A stretch of DNA of 64,000 bases from REEB95 sp035934235 (GTDB taxonomy: Bacteria > Pseudomonadota > Alphaproteobacteria > ATCC43930 > CGMCC-115725): NCBI GenBank assembly GCA_035934235.1, contig DASYYB010000066.1, positions 31,964-95,963 of the forward strand. Direction: 5' to 3'. Positions 54,436-63,075 of this stretch are shown here, piece after piece. Each line of letters opens with the position of its first letter. Position 1 is the stretch's first letter. The notes below the pieces were generated by a model, which worked only from the letters and a program-made list of their open reading frames with translations, did not search any database and had not been told where the DNA came from. Position numbers and translations under genes: made by a program.

Positions 54436-55560
54436 CTAGCAGGGCTCAATGTCGCCGCGCGCCCAATCGCGCGCCAGACGGTCGCCGAGCGCGGCGAGCT
54501 GCCGCGCTTCGATGGCCGCGCGCATTTGCTCCATCAGCCGTGCATAGTAGCGAAGATTGTGGTGGGTCAACAGCATGCTGGCCAGGATCTCGCCGGCGCG
54601 CGCTAGATGGTGAAGATAAGCGCGCGAATAAAACCGGCAGGCCGGACAGTCGCAACCATCTTCGAGCGGCCGCTTGTCGTCCTGGTGGCGGGCGTTGCGC
54701 AAATTGACGGTGCCGAAGCGGGTGAAGGCCTGCGCCGTGCGGCCGGAGCGCGTCGGCAGCACGCAATCGAATAGATCGATCCCACGGGCCACGGCGCCCA
54801 AAAGATCGTCCGGCTTACCGACGCCCATCAGGTAATGCGGTCGATCGTCCGGCAGCGCGGGCACCGTCGTATCGAGCGCGGCGAACATCGCGCCCTGGCC
54901 TTCGCCGACGGCGAGACCGCCGATGGCGTAGCCGTCGAAGCCAATGCCGGTCAACGCCTTGGCCGACGCGAGCCGCGGCGCGTCGTGCACGCCGCCCTGG
55001 TTGATGCCGAACAAGCCATAGCCGGGTGTGTCGCGGAAGGCGCGCTTGCAGCGCTCGGCCCAACGCATCGAGCGTTCCATCGACTGGCGCGCCTCGTCTT
55101 CGGTGGCCGGAAATGGCGTGCATTCGTCGAGCACCATCGTGATGTCGGCATCGAGCAGGCGCTGAATCTCGATCGCGCGTTCAGGCGTAAGCTGATGGCG
55201 GCTACCGTCGAGATGCGACTGGAAGACAACGCCGTCCTCGGAAATCTTGCGCAGCTTGGCGAGCGACAGCACCTGGAAGCCGCCGGAATCGGTGAGGATC
55301 GGTCCAGGCCAATGCATGAATTCGTGTAGGCCGCCGAGCGCAGCGACGCGCTCCGCGCCGGGCCGCAGCATCAGGTGATAGGTGTTGGCGAGGATCATGG
55401 CGAAGCCGGCCTGCGCCACGTCTTCGGGCCGCATCGCCTTGACGGTTGCCGCCGTGCCGACGGGCATGAAAGCCGGCGTCTCGACGTCGCCGTGCGCGGT
55501 GCTAAGGCGTCCGCGCCGCGCCTTGCCGTCGCGTGCCGCTATCGCAAAGCCGAGGCTCAT
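54436..55560 (-). CDS. tgt: tRNA-guanine transglycosylase Tgt
   Basis: This 374-aa TIM-barrel enzyme exchanges guanine-34 for preQ1 in tRNAs with GUN anticodons. The substrate-site aspartate is in ILTDSGGFQVLSLAKL, the nucleophile region is GIDLFDCVLPTRSGR and the zinc site is CDCPACRFYSRAYLHHL with a later LTHHNLRYY histidine. The opening FAIAARDGKARRGRL is normal. It overlaps queA by four bases and is followed by queF. Confidence 0.97.
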   Translation of the reverse strand: MSLGFAIAARDGKARRGRLSTAHGDVETPAFMPVGTAATVKAMRPEDVAQAGFAMILANTYHLMLRPGAERVAALGGLHEFMHWPGPILTDSGGFQVLSLAKLRKISEDGVVFQSHLDGSRHQLTPERAIEIQRLLDADITMVLDECTPFPATEDEARQSMERSMRWAERCKRAFRDTPGYGLFGINQGGVHDAPRLASAKALTGIGFDGYAIGGLAVGEGQGAMFAALDTTVPALPDDRPHYLMGVGKPDDLLGAVARGIDLFDCVLPTRSGRTAQAFTRFGTVNLRNARHQDDKRPLEDGCDCPACRFYSRAYLHHLARAGEILASMLLTHHNLRYYARLMEQMRAAIEARQLAALGDRLARDWARGDIEPC

Positions 55561-56588
55561 GGCCGCTCCGGCAGCAAAAAGCAGGCGTCGCCGTAGGAGA
55601 AGAAGCGATAACCCGCCGCCACCGCGTGGGCATAGGCGCGCTTCATGCGCTCGAGGCCGGCGAACGCCGACACCAGCATGAACAAGGTCGAACGCGGCAG
55701 GTGGAAGTTGGTGAACAGCACGTCGACCGCGCGGAAGCGATAGCCGGGCGTGATGAAGAGATCGGTTTCACCCGTGAACGCCTTCACCGGGCCGTCGGCG
55801 GCGGCGCTTTCGAGCAGCCGCACGGCGGTCGTGCCGACGGCGACGATGCGCCCGCCCGCCGCCCGCGCGGCGTTGAGCTGCGCCGCCGCATCGTCGCCGA
55901 CCGCCCCCCATTCTCCGTGCATCACGTGATCCGCCGTGTCGGCCACTTTGACCGGCAGGAAGGTACCGGCTCCGACGTGCAAGGTCACCGTCACCCGCGC
56001 GATGCCGGCACGATCGAGCGCGCCGAGCAGCGGCGGCGTGAAATGCAGCCCGGCGGTCGGCGCCGCCACCGCGCCTTCGCGAGCTGCGAAAATCGTCTGG
56101 TAATCGGCGCGGTCGCGTGCGTCGCCGCCGCGCGGTCGCTTGATATAGGGCGGCAGCGGCATGGTGCCGTAGCGTTCGAGCGCCGCGCGCAGGTCGCTAC
56201 CGGCGCAATCGAATTCGAGGCTGAGATCGCCTTCGGCGTGGCGCGCCGCGACGACGGCGGAAAAATCCGCGGCGAATTCGACGCGATCGCCGACTTTCAG
56301 CCGGCGCGCGTTCTTGACGAAGGCGCGCCAACGCGCCGGCGCCTCGCGACGGTGGAGCGTCGCCTCGATCGCGGCCTGGCCGCGCCGGCCGAAAAGCCGT
56401 GTCGGAATCACGCGCGTATCGTTGACCACCAGCACGTCGCCGCGGCGCAGCAAGGTGGGCAGGTCGCGTACGCTTTTGTCGGCGAGTTCGTGGCCGACGA
56501 CGAGCAGGCGCGCGGCGTCGCGCGGCTCGATTGGATGCGCGGCGATCAGGCGGCGCGGCAGCGGAAAATCGAAATCGTCGACCTGCAT
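55557..56588 (-). CDS. queA: S-adenosylmethionine:tRNA ribosyltransferase-isomerase QueA
   Basis: This 343-aa enzyme transfers and isomerises the ribosyl moiety of SAM to preQ1-tRNA, giving epoxyqueuosine. Family blocks are FPLPRRLIAAHPIEPRDAARLL, VVNDTRVIPTRLFG, YQTIFAAREGAVAAPTAGLHFTP and VTLHVGAGTFLPVKVAD (as motifs). FTNFHLPRSTLFMLVSAFAG is the C-terminal signature. It overlaps tgt and lies 19 bases after the CMD-family gene, so all belong to one transcript. Confidence 0.97.
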   Translation of the reverse strand: MQVDDFDFPLPRRLIAAHPIEPRDAARLLVVGHELADKSVRDLPTLLRRGDVLVVNDTRVIPTRLFGRRGQAAIEATLHRREAPARWRAFVKNARRLKVGDRVEFAADFSAVVAARHAEGDLSLEFDCAGSDLRAALERYGTMPLPPYIKRPRGGDARDRADYQTIFAAREGAVAAPTAGLHFTPPLLGALDRAGIARVTVTLHVGAGTFLPVKVADTADHVMHGEWGAVGDDAAAQLNAARAAGGRIVAVGTTAVRLLESAAADGPVKAFTGETDLFITPGYRFRAVDVLFTNFHLPRSTLFMLVSAFAGLERMKRAYAHAVAAGYRFFSYGDACFLLPERP

Positions 56589-56607
56589 CGCGGGAAGCCC
56601 GCGGGCG

Positions 56608-57168
56608 TCAGGAAGCGCGCGGCGGCAGCGGCGCGGCGTCCGGCGGCAGCGGCGTGCGATCGGTGTTGAGGACGAGGCCGATCAAACCGTAATAGCCGAC
56701 GCAGACCGTGATCTCGACCACGCCGGTGTCGCCGAAGGTTCGTTTGGCGCGGGCGAAAACCGGATCGCTCACGGCTTTGGTGGCGAGCAGCTCGCTGGCG
56801 AAATCGTAGGCGACCTGCTGCTCCGGCGTCAGTGCCGCCGGCGTCTCGCCGCGGCCGACCGCGTCGCAAACGGCCACTGGCAATCCGGCCTCGAGCGCGA
56901 AGCCGCGATGCACCGCCCATTCGAACTGCGCGCCCCAGTGGCGCGCGGTGACCAGGATCACCAGCTCCTTGACGGCATTGGGCAACGTGTTTTCGAAACG
57001 CAGATAGCGGCCGACGTTCTGCACGCGGTCGCCGAGCACCGGATGCCGCAGCAGCATGTGGAACGGACCGCGCAGCGTCTTGCGGTTCTCGGCGATCGCG
57101 GCCGCGACGCGCTTCTGCTCAGCCGTCATCGCGCTCTCGGCGAGCGGCGGAAACCGTTGTTCGCTCAT
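56608..57168 (-). CDS. Carboxymuconolactone decarboxylase (CMD) family protein
   Basis: This 186-aa alpha-helical protein of the AhpD/CMD superfamily has LRHPVLGDRVQNVGRYLRFENTLPNAVKELVILVTARHWGAQFEWAVHRGFALEAGLP as its core (motifs KELVILVTARHW, QFEWAVHRGFALEAGLP), the usual CMD domain. The AhpD CxxC is replaced, as in PcaC-like members. The protein is longer than PcaC (about 130 aa), so true 4-carboxymuconolactone decarboxylase activity is uncertain. It lies between tatA (26 bases) and queA (19 bases), away from the pca genes. Confidence 0.85.
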   Translation of the reverse strand: MSEQRFPPLAESAMTAEQKRVAAAIAENRKTLRGPFHMLLRHPVLGDRVQNVGRYLRFENTLPNAVKELVILVTARHWGAQFEWAVHRGFALEAGLPVAVCDAVGRGETPAALTPEQQVAYDFASELLATKAVSDPVFARAKRTFGDTGVVEITVCVGYYGLIGLVLNTDRTPLPPDAAPLPPRAS

Positions 57169-57194
57169 ACCTTTGGCGGCGCTGCTCGCGGTGT

Positions 57195-57416
57195 TCAGCT
57201 GCGGTCGTGCGCCGGCCGGTCGCCGGTGGACGTGGCAGGCGGCTGCACCTGCTGTTGCGGCTTGCTCCCGGCTTCGTCGTCTTCGCGCATGCCCGCCTTG
57301 AAGGCCTTGATGCCCTTGGCGAAGTCGCCCATGACCCGCGGCAGTTTGCCGGCTCCGAACAACAGGACGATGATGACGAGAACGACCAGCCAATGCAGCA
57401 GGCTGAAGGAACCCAT
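57195..57416 (-). CDS. tatA: Sec-independent translocase subunit TatA
   Basis: This 73-aa protein has an N-terminal membrane helix (LLHWLVVLVIIVLLFG), the GAGKLPRVMGDFAKGIKAFKAGMRE hinge and amphipathic helix that define TatA/E, and a charged/proline-rich tail. TatA forms the pore for folded-protein export. tatB and tatC, usually adjacent, are not here. It heads the tatA-CMD-queA-tgt-queF-queG run and is divergent from the SNase-like gene. Confidence 0.93.
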   Translation of the reverse strand: MGSFSLLHWLVVLVIIVLLFGAGKLPRVMGDFAKGIKAFKAGMREDDEAGSKPQQQVQPPATSTGDRPAHDRS

Positions 57417-57485
57417 GGTAAAACCTCAGAAATTGGTCCGATTGAGGTAGCTTTAGGCACCAGATGGCGCAGACGTAACGGCCGT

Positions 57486-58487
57486 ATGTCAAGCGAAAAT
57501 CACCCCGTTCGCAAGGCCTGGACCCGGCACGCCCGCAGCCTTTTGCTGCGCAAATGGCTAGTGGTCGCGCTCGGCGTCGCCCTCGCCGGTTGGGCGACGA
57601 CGGCGATCGTGCGGCATCACAAAGCGGCGATCCAAAACGCCGTGATCACGTCGCCGCAACCGACGCCCAAACCAGAGACGGTGAAGACGCCGTCGCCGCC
57701 GTCCCCGTCCGAAACCGCGACTACGGTCGCATCGCCGCCACCGGATACGACGACAACGTCGGCGCTGCGCTCCGCGCTCGGCGGCGAGGCCGCGTTGATT
57801 CTGGCACCGTCGCCGGCGCCGCACGTCGAGCTGCCGCCGTCCGGTCCGACGTCGCCGACATCGGCGGTGCCGGACCTGCCGACCGTTGCGGTTGCGCCGC
57901 CGGCCGTTCACATCGTGCCGAACGACCGCGACACCAAGCAGTTCGGCACGGTGACGATGAGCGACCGCAAAGGCCGGACGTTCACCATCGTTCCAGCCGC
58001 ACCCATGCCTGCGTCGTCATCCGAGCCGCAGCGGACGGTGTCCGTTGCCGCACCGGCCAGGCCGTCGCCGCCGCGACCCGAACTGTTCGCGCCCGTCGGC
58101 CGACCGGCCGTGTTCAGCGGCCACGCCCGGGTGACCGGCCCGCTCACGCTCGACGTCCAAGGCCAAACGGTGCAGCTGTTCGGTGTCGCACCGGCTGCGC
58201 CCGACGATCACTGCGCCGGCGCCAACGGCACAGTGAAGTCATGCGCCGTGGTGGCCGCGGCGGCGCTGACCCAGAAGCTGGCCGGGCATTCGATCGTCGC
58301 CTGTCGCGTGCCGCCGGGCCAGCGTGGCACGATCGGCGCGATCTGCCTCGACGAACAAGGCAACGATCTCGGCCGCTTTCTCGTCATCGAAGGTCTGGCG
58401 CTCGCCGATTCGAACCAGAGCTACGATTATCTTCCGGCCCAGGGCGCGGCGCGGTCGGCGAAACGCGGCCTATGGTATTTCCACTGA
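57486..58487 (+). CDS. Membrane-anchored SNase-like protein with degenerate active site
   Basis: This 333-aa protein has an N-terminal membrane helix (WLVVALGVALAGWATTAIV, residues about 23-42), a long Pro/Thr/Ser-rich linker (to about residue 210) and a C-terminal thermonuclease-like domain (ARVTGPLTLDVQGQTVQLFGVAPAA to GLWYFH). In active SNases the segment IRLxGIDAPE carries Arg, Asp and Glu; here it reads VQLFGVAPAAPDD. Only the later GRFLVIEG arginine remains. Nuclease activity is unlikely. A strong hairpin follows the stop. It is probably a periplasmic structural or binding protein. Confidence 0.78.
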   Translation: MSSENHPVRKAWTRHARSLLLRKWLVVALGVALAGWATTAIVRHHKAAIQNAVITSPQPTPKPETVKTPSPPSPSETATTVASPPPDTTTTSALRSALGGEAALILAPSPAPHVELPPSGPTSPTSAVPDLPTVAVAPPAVHIVPNDRDTKQFGTVTMSDRKGRTFTIVPAAPMPASSSEPQRTVSVAAPARPSPPRPELFAPVGRPAVFSGHARVTGPLTLDVQGQTVQLFGVAPAAPDDHCAGANGTVKSCAVVAAAALTQKLAGHSIVACRVPPGQRGTIGAICLDEQGNDLGRFLVIEGLALADSNQSYDYLPAQGAARSAKRGLWYFH

Positions 58488-58491
58488 AACG

Positions 58492-58525
58492 CGAACGCTC
58501 CCGGCGTTGCCGCCGGGAGCGTTCG
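58492..58525. terminator. Bidirectional terminator hairpin
   Basis: A perfect 15-bp stem (58492-58506 with 58511-58525) has a 4-base loop and lies between the convergent SNase-like and gcrA genes. Neither side has a full T-run (GTTGACTCGTTTC on plus, CGTTTCAG on minus), but the stem strength suggests shared termination. Confidence 0.7.
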
Positions 58526-58546
58526 GTTGACTCGTTTCAGCGCGAT

Positions 58547-58897
58547 TCAGGCTGCGTTGTGGTTCTTCGGCCGTACATACGCCATCGACGCGTGCTCGGC
58601 GCAGTACGGTTTGCCGGCGAGCGTGCGCTTGCCGCAGAAACCGAAATCCTTGTCGCCCGGATGCCCGGTCGGCCAGGAGCAGTTTCCGCTGCCGGTCGCC
58701 GCCGCCACCGGCGCGGGACGACGCATCGGCGGACGCTTCAGCGGCGATGGCCGCGGCGTGAGCGCCAACCGATGTGCCTTCCCCACCACGGCATTCTTGC
58801 TGACTCCGAGTCGGCGGCCAATTTCGGCCGTCGAATGCCCTTCGTCCCAGAGTCGGGCAAGGTTCTGTACGAGTTCAGCCGTCCAAATCGATTCCAT
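58547..58897 (-). CDS. gcrA: GcrA family cell cycle regulator
   Basis: This 116-aa protein has the GcrA N-terminal HTH: IWTAELVQNLARLWDEGHSTAEIGRRLG then SKNAVVGKAHRLALTPRPSPL (motifs). The C-terminal RNA-polymerase-interaction/zinc-type region carries CSWPTGHPGDKDFGFCG and GKPYCAEHASMAYV. GcrA is specific to Alphaproteobacteria, binds sigma70-RNA polymerase and acts on CcrM-methylated GANTC promoters. This short form lacks the longer linker of Caulobacter GcrA. GGGGGGACGG precedes the ATG. Confidence 0.94.
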   Translation of the reverse strand: MESIWTAELVQNLARLWDEGHSTAEIGRRLGVSKNAVVGKAHRLALTPRPSPLKRPPMRRPAPVAAATGSGNCSWPTGHPGDKDFGFCGKRTLAGKPYCAEHASMAYVRPKNHNAA

Positions 58898-59039
58898 AAG
58901 CCGTCCCCCCGTATATCGTGGTGAGAGATCGTCCGACCACTAAATACGGTATCATGGGCGACCGAACCGGCCAATACTTGCGATTCGGATATCCCCGGGA
59001 TTCACAGCAGCCCCACTCACCGGACTGTCGCGCGCCACC

Positions 59040-60200
59040 ATGCTCGTCCTGATCGCCACGCTCGCCATCCAGGCGCTCGCCACCTTGATGGTGTTGGCGC
59101 CGCCGGTGTTCGCCGGGCTCGCGGCACCCGCGTTCGGCGTCAGCGCCAACCATATCGGCGTCTTCACTGCCGTCGTCTATGCCGCGGCGTGCCTCTCGAC
59201 CGGCATGTCGGGCGGACCGGTGCGGCGGTACGGTGCGATCCGGGTCAGCCAAGCGGCGTTACTGATCGGCGCCGTAGGGTTGGCGCTGCTGGCCAGCGCA
59301 TCGATCTGGCTTGGCCTGCTTGGTGCCGTGTTCATCGGCGTCGGCTATGGCCCGATGACGCCGGCGAGCTCGCACCTCCTGATCCGCCAGACGCCGCCGG
59401 CGCAACGCGCGCTCGTCTTTTCGATCAAGCAAACCGGCGTGCCGCTGGGCGGCGCGCTGGCGGGGCTCGTGGTGCCGCCGCTAGCGATTCCGTTTGGTTG
59501 GCGCGGCGCGGCGCTCGCGGTCGCGGCGGTCAGCGCCGTGCTCGCGATCGTCTGCGAGCCGCTGCACAAACGCCTCGACGACGATGCCGACCCGACGGCG
59601 GCGGGCGGCAGCCATATCGTTGCCGCCGTCAACATGGTGCTCGGCGAGCCGGTGCTGCGCCGGCTGGCGCTTGCCTCGCTCAGCTATTCGGCGATGCAGT
59701 TGTGCGTCAGCGCCTTCGTCGTCAATTTCCTGACGGAGCGCGCCGGCATGGCGTTGGTCGCGGCGGGTGTGGTGATGGCGGTGTTGCAGGCCGCTGGCAT
59801 CGCCGGTCGCATCCTGTGGGGCTGGACAGCGGACCGACTGATCAGCGCGCGGCAGGCGTTGAGCCTGCTCGGCGTGGCCATCGGCGCGACCGGTGGGTTG
59901 CTGGCGCTGGTTGGGCCGGGCTGGCCGTTGGCGCTCGTGCTAGTCGTGGCGGCGGCGCTCGGCGCTGTGGCGTTGGGGTGGAACGGCGTGTTTCTCGCCG
60001 AAGTCGCGCGCCTGGCGCCGACCGGTAGCGCCGGCATGGCGACCGGCGGTGCGCTCGCGCTGACGTTCGTCGGCGCGCTGCTCGGGCCGCCGATATTCGG
60101 CGCCATCATCGATGTAACGGGCAGTTACCGGGTGGCGTTCTTCATCGCCGCCGCTGCGGCGGCACTCTCCGGCATCGCGGTCGGTCCGCGGATGCGGTGA
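59040..60200 (+). CDS. MFS transporter, probable organic acid/anion type
   Basis: This 386-aa protein has twelve membrane helices. The signature-like segments are SGGPVRRYGAIRVSQAALL (first loop, weaker than the usual GxLaDrxGrr), GVGYGPMTPASSHLLIRQTPPAQRALVFSIKQTGVPLGGALAG (motifs YGPMTPASSHLL, SIKQTGVPLGG) and AGRILWGWTADRLISARQ. The SIKQTGVPLG element is frequent in CynX/NimT-type and related MFS exporters. The substrate is unknown. It is divergent from gcrA and converges on the cold-shock gene. Confidence 0.85.
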   Translation: MLVLIATLAIQALATLMVLAPPVFAGLAAPAFGVSANHIGVFTAVVYAAACLSTGMSGGPVRRYGAIRVSQAALLIGAVGLALLASASIWLGLLGAVFIGVGYGPMTPASSHLLIRQTPPAQRALVFSIKQTGVPLGGALAGLVVPPLAIPFGWRGAALAVAAVSAVLAIVCEPLHKRLDDDADPTAAGGSHIVAAVNMVLGEPVLRRLALASLSYSAMQLCVSAFVVNFLTERAGMALVAAGVVMAVLQAAGIAGRILWGWTADRLISARQALSLLGVAIGATGGLLALVGPGWPLALVLVVAAALGAVALGWNGVFLAEVARLAPTGSAGMATGGALALTFVGALLGPPIFGAIIDVTGSYRVAFFIAAAAAALSGIAVGPRMR

Positions 60201-60209
60201 CGGGAATCG

Positions 60210-60773
60210 TCAGCCGTTGTGCGGCAGTAACTCGATGGACGAGGCTTCGCGTCCGCGGCGGGCCTGCGACACCATCATGCGCACCGGTTGGCCGGGCTCC
60301 AGGCCATCAATGCCGGAGCGGCGCAACGCCGTGATGTGCACGAAGATGTCCTTGCTGCCGTCGTTCGGCAGGATAAATCCGAAGCCGCGCGCCGGGTCGT
60401 ACCATTTGACCACGCCGTCGAGCGACTCAGCCGGACCCGACGACATGTCGCCGCCGCCGCCGCCGTCGCGCGACCGGAAGCCGCCGCGTTCGCCCCCACG
60501 TTCCCTGGGCGCCCGCGACGTGGCGGTCGAGGCGTCGAGGTCGAGGACTTGGGTCGCGGCGCGGCCCTTCGGGCCTTGCACCCACTCGAAGGTGATGCTG
60601 GCGCCATCGGGTGCCTCGCCGAAGCCCGATCGCTCAAGCACGGCGAGCGGCAGGAATACGTCGCTCGTACCGTCATCCGGAACGATGAACCCGAAGCCCT
60701 TGCTGCGATTGAACCATTTGATTTTACCGGACAGCCGCGCGACTTCGCTTGGCGACGACGCAAATGCGTTCAT
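60210..60773 (-). CDS. Tandem cold-shock-domain protein
   Basis: This 187-aa protein has two cold-shock (OB-fold) domains: residues about 14-80 (LSGKIKWFNRSKGFGFIVPDDG) and 117-185 (LDGVVKWYDPARGFGFILPNDG). The RNP1 KGFGFI/RGFGFI and RNP2 VFLPL/IFVHI motifs are kept in both. A Gly/Arg/Asp-rich linker (about residues 83-115) separates them. Double-CSD proteins of this length are common in Alphaproteobacteria and bind single-stranded nucleic acid. The start at 60773 is preferred to an upstream ATG at 60809 because the domain starts soon after. Confidence 0.92.
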   Translation of the reverse strand: MNAFASSPSEVARLSGKIKWFNRSKGFGFIVPDDGTSDVFLPLAVLERSGFGEAPDGASITFEWVQGPKGRAATQVLDLDASTATSRAPRERGGERGGFRSRDGGGGGDMSSGPAESLDGVVKWYDPARGFGFILPNDGSKDIFVHITALRRSGIDGLEPGQPVRMMVSQARRGREASSIELLPHNG

Positions 60774-60900
60774 GGATGCACCATCGGAAAATAACCCCCC
60801 ACATTCCATCCAAGGCCGACGGTTGAGATCCGTCTTTGGACTGGTGAAATGCCCTCACTCTCGAACTGATCTAGTTCGGGGATCGGCACAATACATAAGA

Positions 60901-61710
60901 TTATTTCCCCGCCGGTTTGCTGGCAAATAGTAAATAATTGACGTTTGGCCGTCCGCCGAGCCGCCAAACGCCGCCGCCCGGCGCATAATTCAAGGCCGTG
61001 ACGGTCCCCGTTTCGAGACCGTTTTTACGAAGCATTTCAGCCACTTCCGAGGGGCGCACAAATTTCGACCAGCGGTGCGTGCCGCGCGGCACCCAGCGCA
61101 GTAGGTACTCGGCGCCGACGATCGCAAAGAGGAAGGAGCGAAGCGTGCGGCTGAGTGTCGACAGCGCAAAAGCGCCGCCGGGTGCCATCAACGACGTGGC
61201 CGTGGCGACGAACAATTCCGGATCGGCGCTGTGCTCGATCACCTCCAGCGCCAGGACGGCGTCGAAACGCCGCCGCGCCCGCGCCAAGTCCTCGGCGGCG
61301 GCCTGTCGGTAGTCGATCGCGAGCCCGGCGTCGGCGGCGTGCGTGCGCGCGATCCGGATCGCCGTCGCGTCCGCGTCGATTCCGGTGACCGCGAAGCCGA
61401 GCCGTGCCAGCGGCTCGGCGACAATGCCGCCGCCGCAGCCGATGTCGAGCAGCGTGAGACCCTTGAACGGGCGGGTCGACGTCGGATCGCGACCGAAATG
61501 ACGCGCCAACTGATCGCGCAGGAAGGTCAGCCGCACCGGATTGAGTCGATGGAGCGGGCGGAACTCGCCGTCCGGGTCCCACCAGGCGCGCGCCACGGCG
61601 GCGAAATTGGCGATCTCGCCGGCGTCGACCGTCGACCGTCGGCGCGGTGCGGCAACCGGCCGCCGCCGGCCTGGCCGGCGCGACCGCTGGCGACGAGGTG
61701 TGGCGGTCAT
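60901..61710 (-). CDS. ubiG: Ubiquinone biosynthesis O-methyltransferase UbiG
   Basis: This 269-aa SAM-dependent methyltransferase carries out both O-methylations of ubiquinone synthesis. The hallmark ARAWWDPDGEFRPLHRLNPVRL lies near residue 40. Motif I is LLDIGCGGGIVAEPLARLG, and EVIEHSADPELFV and RTLRSFLFAIVGAEYLLRWVPRGTH are UbiG-specific (given as motifs). The first 30 residues are Arg/Pro-rich and unusual. A much longer in-frame ORF upstream over lysC is rejected. It is divergent from lysC. Confidence 0.95.
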   Translation of the reverse strand: MTATPRRQRSRRPGRRRPVAAPRRRSTVDAGEIANFAAVARAWWDPDGEFRPLHRLNPVRLTFLRDQLARHFGRDPTSTRPFKGLTLLDIGCGGGIVAEPLARLGFAVTGIDADATAIRIARTHAADAGLAIDYRQAAAEDLARARRRFDAVLALEVIEHSADPELFVATATSLMAPGGAFALSTLSRTLRSFLFAIVGAEYLLRWVPRGTHRWSKFVRPSEVAEMLRKNGLETGTVTALNYAPGGGVWRLGGRPNVNYLLFASKPAGK

Positions 61711-61854
61711 CGGTGCCCTGCGGGCGGCAGTTGAGGAATCGTGTCGGTTGCGTCCATGTTGCCGTTCCTTCGCCGCCTTGCCCCGGTCTTGCGGGAAAGA
61801 GTATGTATACCCGCCCTTTTGCCGGCAACCTCCCAGCCCACGGGCTTTTTCGTC

Positions 61855-63075
61855 ATGGCGCGCATCGTACAGAAATTCGGCGGCACCTCGGTCGCCGGGA
61901 TCGACCGGATCAAGAATGTCGCCCAGCGCGTCAAGCGCGAGGTTGACGCCGGCAACGAGGTTGCGGTTGTCGTCTCGGCGATGGCCGGCGCGACCAACCA
62001 GCTGGTCGACTGGACGAACCAGATCGCGCGCCTGCACGACGCGCGCGAATACGACGTCGTCGTCGCCTCGGGCGAGCAAATCACCGCGGGATTGCTGGCG
62101 CTGGCGTTGCAAGATCTCGGTGTCGACGCGCGCTCGTGGCTCGGCTGGCAGATTCCGATTCAGACCGACGGCATGCACGGCCGCGCGCGCATCGCCGAAA
62201 TCGCGGTCCGGGAGTTGAGCGCCCAACTCGCCCGCGGCCAGGTCGCGGTGGTTGCCGGCTTCCAGGGACTCGGTCCCGATTCGCGGGTGACGACCCTCGG
62301 CCGCGGCGGCTCCGATACGTCGGCGGTCGCGCTTGCGGCGGCGCTTGAGGCCGAGCGCTGCGACATCTTTACCGACGTCGACGGCGTCTATACGTCGGAC
62401 CCGCGCATCGTTGCGAAGGCGCGCAAGCTCGATAGAATAACCTACGAGGAGATGCTGGAATTCGCGTCGCAAGGCGCGAAAGTCCTGCAGACGCGTTCGG
62501 TCGAGATGGCGATGAACCATCGCGTGCGCGTGCAAGTGCTGTCGAGCTTCGAGGATACGCCGGGTACATTGGTCGTGGACGAGGACGAGATCTTGGAAAA
62601 GCAGGTGGTGAGCGGCATCGCCTATAGCCGCGATGACGCCAAAGTGACGCTGGTCAAGGTGGCCGATCGGCCGGGCGTGGCCGCAGCGATCTTCGGGCCG
62701 CTGGCCGAGCACGCGATCAACGTCGACATGATTGTGCAGAACATCTCCGACGATGGGCGCACGACCGATCTGACGTTCACGGTCAGCAAGGCCGATCTCG
62801 CGCGCACGGTGAAAGTGCTCGAGGCGCAACGCAAGGCGCTGGCCTATGCCGAGCTCAAGCCCGATCCCAACGTCGTCAAGATCTCGGTCATCGGCGTCGG
62901 CATGCGCAGCCACGCCGGCGTCGCGCAGAAGATGTTCTCGACCCTCGCGAACAAGAACATCAACATTCAGGTGATCTCGACTTCGGAGATCAAGGTGAGC
63001 GTGTTGGTGGCGGAGGAATACACCGAACTCGCCGTGCGCGCGCTGCACACCGCCTACGGGCTCGACGCCGAATGA
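61855..63075 (+). CDS. lysC: Aspartate kinase LysC
   Basis: This 406-aa enzyme phosphorylates aspartate, the first step towards lysine, threonine and methionine. The kinase core has VQKFGGTSVAGIDRIKNVA, SGEQITAGLLALAL, GRGGSDTSAVALAAAL and FTDVDGVYTSDPR. Two ACT domains at residues about 265-400 give feedback control (VADRPGVAAAIFGPLAEHAINVDMIVQN, as motifs). The ATG at 61855 yields the standard ARIVQKFGG start. The stop overlaps the next gene's ATG by four bases (ATGA). Confidence 0.97.
   Translation: MARIVQKFGGTSVAGIDRIKNVAQRVKREVDAGNEVAVVVSAMAGATNQLVDWTNQIARLHDAREYDVVVASGEQITAGLLALALQDLGVDARSWLGWQIPIQTDGMHGRARIAEIAVRELSAQLARGQVAVVAGFQGLGPDSRVTTLGRGGSDTSAVALAAALEAERCDIFTDVDGVYTSDPRIVAKARKLDRITYEEMLEFASQGAKVLQTRSVEMAMNHRVRVQVLSSFEDTPGTLVVDEDEILEKQVVSGIAYSRDDAKVTLVKVADRPGVAAAIFGPLAEHAINVDMIVQNISDDGRTTDLTFTVSKADLARTVKVLEAQRKALAYAELKPDPNVVKISVIGVGMRSHAGVAQKMFSTLANKNINIQVISTSEIKVSVLVAEEYTELAVRALHTAYGLDAE

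Noticed and set aside
61711..63048. In-frame upstream extension of ubiG antisense to lysC
   Set aside because: The extension has no family similarity and overlaps lysC completely; UbiG homologues start near 61710.
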